In this document: piece after piece, positions 45,132 through 53,396 of the stretch | Position numbering within the stretch: position 1 is the first letter of the stretch | How the letters are laid out: every line of letters starts with the position of its first letter | Source: an uncultured Clostridium sp. | Lineage (GTDB): Bacteria; Bacillota; Clostridia; TANB77; CAG-508 | DNA: 64,000 nt | Assembly (NCBI GenBank): GCA_947570695.1 | Contig: CANOVB010000003.1 | Span: 186,001-250,000, forward strand | Direction: 5' to 3' | Notes under the pieces: generated by a model | Told to the model about the DNA's origin: nothing | Databases searched by the model: none | Seen by the model: only the letters and a program-made list of their open reading frames with translations | Program-made: the position numbers and the translations under genes

Positions 45132-45884
45132 TTATTCTTCTTTTGACAATTTGTAAATTGCATAATTTTGAGTTTCTCCTAATTTTTCAAAGCCATATTC
45201 TTCCATTTCTCCCATTAAAACTGTAGCCTTTTTAAATACTATATAATTACATTTATTCTCTTTCGCAATTTTAGTTATTCCTTCTACGTTACCTGCATTA
45301 AGTTCATTTAATATAGGATTACTTTTTCCCTCTGGATCTCTAGGAAATGCCAAATTAATTGTAGCATCAATTTGTCTAACATGTGCAACTAGTCCTTCTG
45401 GAACTATAGCTTTTTTATATTCTGCTTCATCTGCTCCTATTATATGAGTCGCATATACATCATCATCTGGAAGTTTATAAAAATTTCCTAGTTTGAAGTA
45501 ATTTCCTTTATAATAAATAAATTTTCCACTTATCATAATTACTATAATTATTCCTATTGTAGCAATTATTTTTTTACTTTTCTCATTTTCATTATTTATA
45601 AACTTTACAGCTCCATAAGCTATTGTTATTCCAAGGGGAATAACCCAATATACCCTCCAATATACAGAACTAGTAAATATAGAACCAACTAATTTATTGA
45701 AAATTGGATTTAATGTTATAAATAATGTAAAAATTGGAAAATATGCAAAAAATGCCCTATTTTTTTTATCTTCTTCTTTTAATAATATGTAAAGCATAGA
45801 TATAAAAAATAATGCTACATACATTCCTGTTCCTTTATATTCTAAAAATGTGTTTTTAATTATTGCTATACTTTCTTCAAACAT
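45132..45884 (-). CDS. Membrane protein with C-terminal soluble domain (DUF6077-like second half)
   Basis: The 250-residue protein has four helices (about 18-35, 42-62, 70-90, 103-122) and a soluble C-terminal domain (about 125-250) with VYATHIIGADEAEY and NYIVFKKATVLMGEME. The phrase SSVYWRVYWVIPLGI resembles the last membrane part of larger clostridial GT-C-like or DUF6077 proteins whose first half looks like the next upstream gene. It has its own TTAGGAG site 153 bases after that gene, so this looks like a natural split rather than a frameshift; no CGG lies between them. Function unknown. Confidence 0.6.
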   Translation of the reverse strand: MFEESIAIIKNTFLEYKGTGMYVALFFISMLYILLKEEDKKNRAFFAYFPIFTLFITLNPIFNKLVGSIFTSSVYWRVYWVIPLGITIAYGAVKFINNENEKSKKIIATIGIIIVIMISGKFIYYKGNYFKLGNFYKLPDDDVYATHIIGADEAEYKKAIVPEGLVAHVRQIDATINLAFPRDPEGKSNPILNELNAGNVEGITKIAKENKCNYIVFKKATVLMGEMEEYGFEKLGETQNYAIYKLSKEE

Positions 45885-46037
45885 ATTTTTCTCCTAATTT
45901 ATATTTTTTATTTATTACACATTGTTGCAAAGAAATGGCATAAATATTTCAGTAAAATCTTGTCTTTTACATATTAAAAAATGTCAATCTTTATTGCTAT
46001 ATTTATATGTAAAATTACTACTACCTCTATTTTTTTA

Positions 46038-47132
46038 TTATATAAAAAGTTTAATTATATCAAAATAGAAAAAATAAATAAGTCCATATACTATACTTGG
46101 CAAACAAGATATTAAACATAAGCTCAAATTTTTAATTGATTTAAAAATTTTAAATTCTTTTAAATTTTTAAAATTGATTTTTGATATTTCTAATATGAAA
46201 ATTGTTAACATTGTAGTTATTGGTGCTAAAGCAATCCCCATTGTAGTAGTAAAACATCCTGCAAAATTTAAAATTAGCAATAATATAAAATCGATTAATT
46301 TAAATTCATTTTCTTCTGCCTTTATTACCAAAAGCCAAATTGCTGGGATTATAATATTTGCTAAAATTGCTTTTCCTTGCCATATTCTAAATAGTAAAAA
46401 TGTGAAATTATTACGAACCGAATAATTGCCCCAAATAAATAGCACATTTAAAATTATTAAAAATAAAAATGTATTCTTTTTATCTTTTTTAAATACACTA
46501 TCTGCAATTAGTCCATATATCATATATGTAATTGGTACTAAAGTTATTGGCATAATTACATGAGAAATAGTTGCTGGATGAATACTAGTTGCCTGAGCTA
46601 AAATTGCTGAATATATTGGAAAAGGTCCTAATCTATATCTTAATATATTTTGTTCTCCACTTTCTGATCCTGTAGTCGCAGAGTATTTAAACAAAGTATT
46701 TGTTTGTACACTAGTAGTTGCTGTTGCAACATAAAAAGCATCATCATCATCAATATGAGCATATCCAATAAAAGCATATACTTGAAGTATAATTAAAATA
46801 ATGGTTGCTAAACTTAACAATTTAGGCACTTTTTTTATGTAATCTATAATACTTATAAATAGTTCTTTTACTCTTAAAGAATTTATAACAAGTGAAATAG
46901 CTGATAATACTATAATTATAGTCATATAAACTTTAAATAAATTCATAAATGAAACATCATAAAATATCATTGGGACAGTAAGAATCTGCCCTATTGCAAA
47001 TTCCATTAAATATCCAATTACAAAAGCTAAAATAATATTATTTTTTTCTTTTCTTGTAAATCTAAGAATTAATAAACCTAATAATTCTGGCATTATAAAT
47101 AGCATTAATATAAGCATTAAAATTCTAAACAT
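46038..47132 (-). CDS. Polytopic membrane protein (DUF6077-like first half)
   Basis: The 364-residue protein has about 9-10 helices and a first large loop with GYAHIDDDDAFYVATATTSV, an acidic motif typical of GT-C-type catalytic loops, then RYRLGPFPIYSAILAQ. It ends abruptly in a hydrophobic helix (FYFDIIKLFI), where homologues that I recall continue with several more helices and a soluble domain, as found in the next gene. AAAGGAG precedes the ATG. The two genes may together replace a single-chain protein. Role in lipid-linked sugar transfer is inferred. Confidence 0.6.
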   Translation of the reverse strand: MFRILMLILMLFIMPELLGLLILRFTRKEKNNIILAFVIGYLMEFAIGQILTVPMIFYDVSFMNLFKVYMTIIIVLSAISLVINSLRVKELFISIIDYIKKVPKLLSLATIILIILQVYAFIGYAHIDDDDAFYVATATTSVQTNTLFKYSATTGSESGEQNILRYRLGPFPIYSAILAQATSIHPATISHVIMPITLVPITYMIYGLIADSVFKKDKKNTFLFLIILNVLFIWGNYSVRNNFTFLLFRIWQGKAILANIIIPAIWLLVIKAEENEFKLIDFILLLILNFAGCFTTTMGIALAPITTMLTIFILEISKINFKNLKEFKIFKSIKNLSLCLISCLPSIVYGLIYFFYFDIIKLFI

Positions 47133-48518
47133 CTAAATTTCTCCTTTATTATCTACATCTATTGTATCTATAATTTTATTTTCTTTTCCTTCTTCATTTT
47201 CTATAAAATCATTTCCTGTATTAATTTTTATTGTTTTCTCTACTTTATTGTCTTTACTATCTTCATCAATACTATTTGCATGAAGCAAAGGAATTGTTAT
47301 GAAAAATATTAGACATAGTGTATCTGAACTTCCAATAGAGAATCTACCAAAACTTTCAAAAAATATATAAATTCCATAAGTAATAAAAATTGTAATATAA
47401 ATCTTTTTCACACTCTTGCTCAAATTAGATTTCATTACTTTTCTTATTACAGTACCATATATGAATAATACATATAATAATAAACTTATTCCACCTGTTA
47501 ATAATAAATCTAAATAAATATTATGAAATTGTGTAAATGTTTTACTTCCCAAGTGTAACACACTTGTTGATTTAAATCTACCTACTCCAAATAAAAAATT
47601 TAAAGGATCTGAAACTAATATCTTATTTCCTACATCCCATATATCTGTTCTTCCAGATAAGTTTCCTAATTGATCTAATCTTAAAAATTTTGTATCAATT
47701 TTTGTCCAAATTTCTGGGAAAAAGTTCACAATTATAACAAGTGAAATTATTGCTAATGCTATCATTCCAAATACTACATATATTTTAGTTTTTTTGCTAA
47801 ATTTATCTGTTATTAAAAAAACTAATCCAAGCCATATTAATACAGCTAAAATTCCTGTTCTAGACATTGTTAATACTAAATTTATCATGAATAAAACAAA
47901 AATTATTTTATAACAAATCTTATTTTCTTTTTCTAATACCATATAATTTGCTATTAAAGCAACAAATAAGAAAAATGCAAATTGATTTCTATTAGCAAAA
48001 AAGCTTTTTATATTAGGGTACTCAATATAAGCTCCTATTCCTAAAGTACTACAAATTTCATTCCAATATAAAACTGTATTTACTATACATGCTACTATTC
48101 CAAAAGCAATCATTCCTTTAAAAAACCTATATATATACACTTTGGAAGTTTTAATATTTAACATAGCAACATAAAGTAATGTAATATTTATTAGAATACA
48201 ATCAATATTTATCACATCAAAAAAATCAAATTCATTCATAAAAAAGTTTTTTACCTGAATTACTAATAAAACTATTATTATTAATAATAGTGCAATAAAA
48301 TTTCCTTTACTTATTTTTGTAAATTCTACTTTTTTATAAAGCATTATTAAAAGTAAAATAATTTCTATTATAAAGCAAATCATCATATCTTTTGTAGAAA
48401 CCCCCAAAGATGCTTTACTCATCATATTAGATATAATAAGTGGCATATAATTAACTAATATAATAATAAATAAAACTACAGGCAAATTAAATATTTCCTT
48501 CATTCTTTTCATTCTCAT
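47133..48518 (-). CDS. O-antigen ligase/polymerase-like protein (WaaL/Wzy), copy 1
   Basis: The 461-residue protein has about 11 helices and a large external loop with FGVGRFKSTSVLHLGSKTFTQFHNIYLDLLLTGG, the His-containing motif of the O-antigen ligase (Wzy_C) family. NLSGRTDIWDVG and a charged C-terminal tail (about 420-461) are also seen. It would polymerise or ligate undecaprenyl-linked units. Start placed at ATG 48518, preceded by GAGGGTG inside the end of the upstream paralogue, so the two genes overlap by 32 bases and are coupled. Confidence 0.82.
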   Translation of the reverse strand: MRMKRMKEIFNLPVVLFIIILVNYMPLIISNMMSKASLGVSTKDMMICFIIEIILLLIMLYKKVEFTKISKGNFIALLLIIIVLLVIQVKNFFMNEFDFFDVINIDCILINITLLYVAMLNIKTSKVYIYRFFKGMIAFGIVACIVNTVLYWNEICSTLGIGAYIEYPNIKSFFANRNQFAFFLFVALIANYMVLEKENKICYKIIFVLFMINLVLTMSRTGILAVLIWLGLVFLITDKFSKKTKIYVVFGMIALAIISLVIIVNFFPEIWTKIDTKFLRLDQLGNLSGRTDIWDVGNKILVSDPLNFLFGVGRFKSTSVLHLGSKTFTQFHNIYLDLLLTGGISLLLYVLFIYGTVIRKVMKSNLSKSVKKIYITIFITYGIYIFFESFGRFSIGSSDTLCLIFFITIPLLHANSIDEDSKDNKVEKTIKINTGNDFIENEEGKENKIIDTIDVDNKGEI

Positions 48519-49863
48519 TATCACCCTCTTTTGCTTGATTTTCAATAATAACATTGTTTTTATCTAAAAGCCATTTTCTTGAAACTTTATATTTTTTTAT
48601 TTTTTCTACACTGTTTGCATGTATTAAAGGAATTGCTATAAAGCAAACCATACATAAGGCATCTACACTTCCTATCGAAAACCTTCCTAGTGGCTCAAAT
48701 GTACAATAAATAAAAAAGCTTATAAACATTGATATATATATACTCTTATACTTTTTCTCCATTCCTGATAGAAACACTTTTACTATAACTGTTAGATAAA
48801 TACTTAAGAAATATACTAATTCCATAATTCCACCAGTAACTAATGTTTCTATATAAAAACTATGGAAGTGTGAATAACCTTCTTTTGTTTCAACTAATTC
48901 AATTCCTAAAAATCTTCCTTTTCCAAACATTTTAGTATTATCATTTTCTGATATTAAATTAATTCCAGCATCCCAAATTTCAGTTCTCCCATTAAAAGTA
49001 TTTAAATCTTGTGATCTTATAAATATATTTTTTACATTTTCTATTTTTTCTGGATATTTAATACTCAAAAAATATGCACCAGCCAAAATGGCTTCTATTC
49101 CTACTATTGTAAGTATTAGCTTTGTTATAATAGAAAATCTATCTGTAGTAATAAAGAAAATTACTGCAAATATACCAGTAGCAAGAATTGCTGTTCTTGA
49201 AGCAGTAAACAACATATTTACTAAGAAAAATATTAAAATAATTTTATATAGTATATTTTTATTATATTTTAATACTAAAAACATATCTAAAATAGCCATT
49301 ACATATAAGACCATTGCAAATTGATTTCTATGTGGAAAAAAACTTCTTATATTACGTAACTGCGCTTTATCTGCAAATAAACTTAATATTTGTTCTTTAT
49401 ATATAATGCAATTTAATATACAAGCAAATAAACCTATTGCCACCATGCCTTTAAAAAAAGTATAAACATATTTTTCATCTATATGTAAGTTTAACATAAG
49501 CACAAATAAAAACAAAACATTTGCAAATATGCACCCTATATTAATAAAATCAAATAGCATATAGGTTCCTGATTTATAATTATTAATTTGTACTATTAAT
49601 AATGAAATACTAGTTAGTACAAGTAAAATAAAATTTATTATAGTTAATTTATTTAATTTTATTTTTTTTATAAAAAATAAAATTAGTATAATAAATTCTA
49701 TAATAAAACATATTGCAAGCTCTTTAGTTCCAGCTGTATAAACTTCAAAAACATTTTTATTAAATCCACCATTAATTATTAATGGAAGATAATTAATAAG
49801 CATTATTAAACTTAAAAGAAATGGCAAAATATTTTTTGATTTAATTTTTTCTAAAAATTTCAT
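48487..49863 (-). CDS. O-antigen ligase/polymerase-like protein (WaaL/Wzy), copy 2
   Basis: The 458-residue paralogue of the next gene has the same helix count and loop motifs: TFNGRTEIWDAGI, FGKGRFLGIELVETKEGYSHFHSFYIETLVTGG, and a near C-terminal FEPLGRFSIGSVDALCMV (FESFGRFSIGSSDTLCLI in copy 1). Start placed at ATG 49863, with AAAGGAGA upstream. The ATG overlaps the flippase TGA (ATGA), so flippase and polymerase are co-translated. Duplication of this gene type inside one locus suggests separate polymerase and ligase roles, which is an inference. Confidence 0.82.
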   Translation of the reverse strand: MKFLEKIKSKNILPFLLSLIMLINYLPLIINGGFNKNVFEVYTAGTKELAICFIIEFIILILFFIKKIKLNKLTIINFILLVLTSISLLIVQINNYKSGTYMLFDFINIGCIFANVLFLFVLMLNLHIDEKYVYTFFKGMVAIGLFACILNCIIYKEQILSLFADKAQLRNIRSFFPHRNQFAMVLYVMAILDMFLVLKYNKNILYKIILIFFLVNMLFTASRTAILATGIFAVIFFITTDRFSIITKLILTIVGIEAILAGAYFLSIKYPEKIENVKNIFIRSQDLNTFNGRTEIWDAGINLISENDNTKMFGKGRFLGIELVETKEGYSHFHSFYIETLVTGGIMELVYFLSIYLTVIVKVFLSGMEKKYKSIYISMFISFFIYCTFEPLGRFSIGSVDALCMVCFIAIPLIHANSVEKIKKYKVSRKWLLDKNNVIIENQAKEGDNENEKNEGNI

Positions 49864-51080
49864 TTTTCTATCTCCTTTTTCTTTGAGCTTAGTAACAATA
49901 TTATAAATAATCCCCAAAGAATAATTCGAGAGATTAAATTAGCAATAGCAAAACCTTGAAGTCCTGATATTTTGCTAAAGAAATATCCTAATCCCATAAA
50001 TATTATAAAATATATAATATATGTAAATACTAATTTATTAGTATTACTAAATTTAAGTAAAACTGATTTTACTAAAGCAGCTGCCGTTCCAAATCCTGTT
50101 GTGATAGATATTGGTATAATTAAGCTAAGTGCTTCTCCTACATAAACATATTCATGATATAATATCCATAATGCAGCATAACTACAAGGCATTGTAATAA
50201 AAGTCACTATTATTATAACTGGAATATTAGCAATTAAAGTCATTTTTAGTATTTTTGATTTACTACCTGCTTCATTTGCATTTGAAACCCAAGATAAAAT
50301 AACATTAGACATCGGATTTGTTATTAAACTTGTAACTTTTGCCATTGAATTTACTGCATAATACATCGCAATAGCAGCAGCTCCAAACATTGGATATATT
50401 AGAAATCTGTCAAAATAATCCATTAAATTTGTCAAAAAAGATACAAAACCTAATTGCAAAAACTTTTTAACTGTTACAGTCATTTCTTTTGTTTTGGTAA
50501 ATTTCATTTCTAAGATATCTGAATTTTTTAATGCATAAACTATAGATAATAACTCAGGAATTAAAAGTAAAATATACATGTTTTTAGTTAAAGCAAATAT
50601 TCCTAAAGATATAGCAACACCAATTAAATATAAAATATTTTGAATAATTACTTTTCCATAAGTTTGTCTTAATCTATAATAGCAAGTAGCATATAATCTA
50701 ACATTAGCAAACAGTATTGTTACTGTAAAAATTAGACTTCCTAATATTGAATACTTCAAATATATAAATATTGGGAAAACTATAATAGAAACTATTGGTG
50801 AAAGAACTACTAAAATTCTAGTAAAATCTCCTATAATATTTTTAGCTTTATAATCACTATCTCTTACAAGTCTTACATTTCCGAGTTCTCCTCCTGTAGT
50901 ATTACATACTACATTTAGAATTGATATATATAAAACAATACTTGCATAAATATTTTCTTCCACTATTTTATTTAAAATAGGAAGTAATATTATTTGTTGT
51001 GAAACTATATAAATTCCAAAGCCTATCATGTTTAAAACTATATCTGAGAAAAAGCTTTTGTACCTTTTTATAAAATTCAT
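49860..51080 (-). CDS. wzx: Second lipid-linked oligosaccharide flippase (Wzx-like)
   Basis: The 406-residue MOP-superfamily protein with about 12 helices begins NFIKRYKSFFSDIVLNMIGFG, a typical Wzx start, and has ELGNVRLVRDSDYKAK in a cytoplasmic loop. Start placed at ATG 51080, with GAAAGGA upstream; the TTG 15 bases earlier carries that site inside it. The TGA stop overlaps the polymerase start (ATGA), showing both tight coupling and that TGA ends translation here. It probably serves the Wzy-dependent glycan assembled by the genes upstream. Confidence 0.87.
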   Translation of the reverse strand: MNFIKRYKSFFSDIVLNMIGFGIYIVSQQIILLPILNKIVEENIYASIVLYISILNVVCNTTGGELGNVRLVRDSDYKAKNIIGDFTRILVVLSPIVSIIVFPIFIYLKYSILGSLIFTVTILFANVRLYATCYYRLRQTYGKVIIQNILYLIGVAISLGIFALTKNMYILLLIPELLSIVYALKNSDILEMKFTKTKEMTVTVKKFLQLGFVSFLTNLMDYFDRFLIYPMFGAAAIAMYYAVNSMAKVTSLITNPMSNVILSWVSNANEAGSKSKILKMTLIANIPVIIIVTFITMPCSYAALWILYHEYVYVGEALSLIIPISITTGFGTAAALVKSVLLKFSNTNKLVFTYIIYFIIFMGLGYFFSKISGLQGFAIANLISRIILWGLFIILLLSSKKKEIEK

Positions 51081-51193
51081 TAGAATTCCTTTCAATAAAT
51101 ATTTTAAGCTTAATTATAATACTTTTATTATTAAAATCTTTTTTATAAATTTATATTTTTTAATTTAATAATTATATATTTATATTTTATAAT

Positions 51194-52394
51194 CTAACTT
51201 TCTATAATCTCTATTATTTTTCTATATGTATTTTTTCTATCAAATTTTTCCTCTGCTAACTTTCTATTATTAGCTCCAAATTTTTCCCTTAAAGTTTTAT
51301 CATTATATAAAATTTCAATTTTATCTGCTAAATCTTTACTATCTCCATTTTGAACATTAATTCCAATCTGATATTCATTAACTAGTCTTCTATATTCTTC
51401 ACTTTCTTGAGTATTTACAACAGGAAGTCCGTGCTGCTGCATAATCACCGACTTTATTTATTATACTTCCTGCTGATCCTGCTTTTATAGGATTTACTGC
51501 TATATCACAAGAACATAATTTTCCAACCATTTCCTCATAACATAATCTTCCTGTAAAATCGCTGTTTACTCCTTGCATTTTTGCATAACTTTCAAATTCT
51601 TCTTGAAGTGGTCCGCTTCCCATAATAGCAAACAAAACATTTTTTATACCTTTTTCATTTAATATTTTTATAGCATCTATTACACATTTTATATCATAAC
51701 TATGTCCTAAAGTTCCAATATAAGCTATTCTTATTACATCATCAAATGGTACTATTTCAAATTGTTTTTTTGCATTATCAAATTTTTCAAGTTCTGTTCC
51801 TAAAAATACACTTAATTTATTTTTACAATTCTTATTTATTTTTGTTCCTCTTGTTAAATAAGTTTCAGAAACAGCAATTAAATCATCCGCCTTTTTATAT
51901 ATATTATTTGCCATTATTTCCATTGGCTTAAATATTAAGTTACTAATTATAGGAATATTAAATACCATTTTAAATGCTTCTGGCCATAAATCTTGTATAT
52001 CTAATATAAATCTTATATTATTTTTTTTAGCGTATTCTCCTGCTACTTTTGCAACATCTAAAGAAGGAACAGCACAATATATAATATATGGCTTATCTAC
52101 TGTTTCTAAATATTTTTTTACATTTTTAGCAAATTTATAATGACTATAAAATCTTTTTAAAGATACATTTTTCTTATATCCAGGTTCATTTATTAAAGTT
52201 ATCTTATAATCTTTTGTATTATTCTCCAAGTTATTTTCTCTTTGAACTTTTTTTTCATGGCAAAAACTTGGTGCTATTAATTCTACATCAAACTTTTCTT
52301 TATCTATTAAATTCATTATATAAATAAATCTACTATTACTATTTTCACTTGGTAAACCTGTAAAATTAGATATAATAAGTATCTTTTTTTTCAT
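51194..52394 (-). CDS. Family 4 glycosyltransferase, requires a +1 shift at an in-frame CGG
   Basis: GT-B fold enzyme. The N-domain has KKILIISNFTGLPSENSNSR and FILDIQDLWPEAF; the C-domain has RIAYIGTLGHSYDIKCVIDA, FAIMGSGPLQEEF and DIAVNPIKAGSAGSIINK, the nucleotide-sugar site. In frame 0 it ends after KVGDYAAARTSCCKYSRK (331 residues), in the middle of the donor-binding helix. Codon 322 is CGG (51431-51429). Skipping its C restores DYAAA-Gly-Leu-Pro-Val-Val-Asn and gives a normal GT4 end (IGINVQNGDSKDLADKI, LREKFGANNRKLAEEKF), 399 residues in total, ending at 51194. This GLPVV block is strongly conserved in GT4 proteins. Closest known types are WbnK/WbuB-like amino-sugar or fucosamine transferases. 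Confidence 0.88.
51428..51434 (-). other. Putative +1 frameshift site in GT4 gene (GCA CGG A)
   Basis: P-site codon GCA (51434-51432), CGG (51431-51429), then A at 51428. The frame-0 stop follows nine sense codons after CGG. Reading GGA restores the conserved GLPVV motif. The P-site tRNA could not re-pair well after a slip (GCA to CAC). Confidence 0.6.
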
Positions 52395-52406
52395 TATTAG
52401 TTCTCC

Positions 52407-53381
52407 TTATTTTAATTTATTTGGTTCTACAAAAACAATATTATCATACATCATCATTACAGATCCTTCTTCATAATTACCAATTTCAGGAGAGTTCTTT
52501 TCACCATTCGAATTATTTATTAAATATTTTATAAAGTCAACTCCAGCTTCATAAGTGTGTATATATCCTCCACCAAATCTAGGATTCACTTCACTTAAAT
52601 AATATTTTCCGTCCTTTTTAAAAAAATCCATATTTATTGTTCCACAAAATTCAAACTTAGAAACAATTTCTTTAATGAAATTACTTAATTCATCATCTCT
52701 AAATGAAACTGTTTTATTCGCTCCACCAATTTTTCGTTCTAGTTTATTTTTCAAGAAAGTACTTATTACCTCATTTGTTATTGTATCAACATAAACATCT
52801 GCATCTAAGTCTAATTCATTCATTAATTCTTGAATTATTAAAGTTTCATCTTCAGCAAACAATTCTTTTAAAGTCTCTTGATCTTTTACAGTTCTTGCTC
52901 CAACACTCCCACTTCCTGTTCTTGGTTTTACAAATACAGGAAATGTAATTCCATCTTGGTTATTTTCAAATTCTTCAATACTACCATAAGTTATTGGTGT
53001 TGGTATATTATTTTCTTTTAAGAACTTGTACATCTTAAATTTATCAAAACACAACGCTGCAGTTTTGCTAGATGGCACCATAACTAAAATTCCAAGTTCC
53101 ATAAATTTTTCTTTATTATCTGCTAATATTTTAATTTCTGGATCAATTAGCGTACAAACAATCTTAATTTCTTCTTTTTTACAAATACTAATTATTTCAT
53201 CAATATAATTTTCATCATATATTTTAGGAACTATATATGATTTATCTGCTACATATAAGGCTGGGGCTAAATTTGATCCATCAACAGCTATTACTTTCCC
53301 ATTTTCTCCTATAGTCTTTTTAAAATCTTCTATTAGTTTTACTCTTCTTCCTGCACTACAAAACAATACATTATTTTTCAT
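52407..53381 (-). CDS. ATP-grasp ligase of the carbamoyl-phosphate-synthase-like type
   Basis: The 324-residue protein starts with a Rossmann-like pre-ATP-grasp domain (NVLFCSAGRRVKLIEDFK, VIAVDGSNLAPALYVAD), followed by the ATP-grasp fold: FPVFVKPRTGSGSVGARTV (ATP-loop Lys), LIIQELMNE and FFKKDGKYYLSEVNPRFGGGY (metal ligands Glu, Asn). It would join a carboxylate to an amine or amino acid through an acyl phosphate. Such ligases in polysaccharide loci are thought to attach amino acids or amines to sugars. The nearby PLP decarboxylase fusion supports an amine product, but this is inference. It lies 13 bases before the GT4 gene. Confidence 0.85.
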   Translation of the reverse strand: MKNNVLFCSAGRRVKLIEDFKKTIGENGKVIAVDGSNLAPALYVADKSYIVPKIYDENYIDEIISICKKEEIKIVCTLIDPEIKILADNKEKFMELGILVMVPSSKTAALCFDKFKMYKFLKENNIPTPITYGSIEEFENNQDGITFPVFVKPRTGSGSVGARTVKDQETLKELFAEDETLIIQELMNELDLDADVYVDTITNEVISTFLKNKLERKIGGANKTVSFRDDELSNFIKEIVSKFEFCGTINMDFFKKDGKYYLSEVNPRFGGGYIHTYEAGVDFIKYLINNSNGEKNSPEIGNYEEGSVMMMYDNIVFVEPNKLK

Positions 53382-53396
53382 AAAAACTCCTTAATA

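Noticed and set aside
45132..47132. A frameshift joining the two DUF6077-like genes
   Set aside because: Each has a proper start with its own ribosome binding site, there is a 153-base gap with stops in the frames, and there is no in-frame CGG.
33017..51431. Slipped-strand phase variation as the cause of the breaks in polysaccharide genes
   Set aside because: The sites are not in homopolymer or short repeat tracts, the inserted base is always the C of an in-frame CGG before A, and one of the four genes (rqcH) is not a surface gene. Kept only as a weak alternative.
51194..51448. A separate 84-residue gene
   Set aside because: It is the C-terminus of the GT4 enzyme in the +1 frame, with no start signal of its own.
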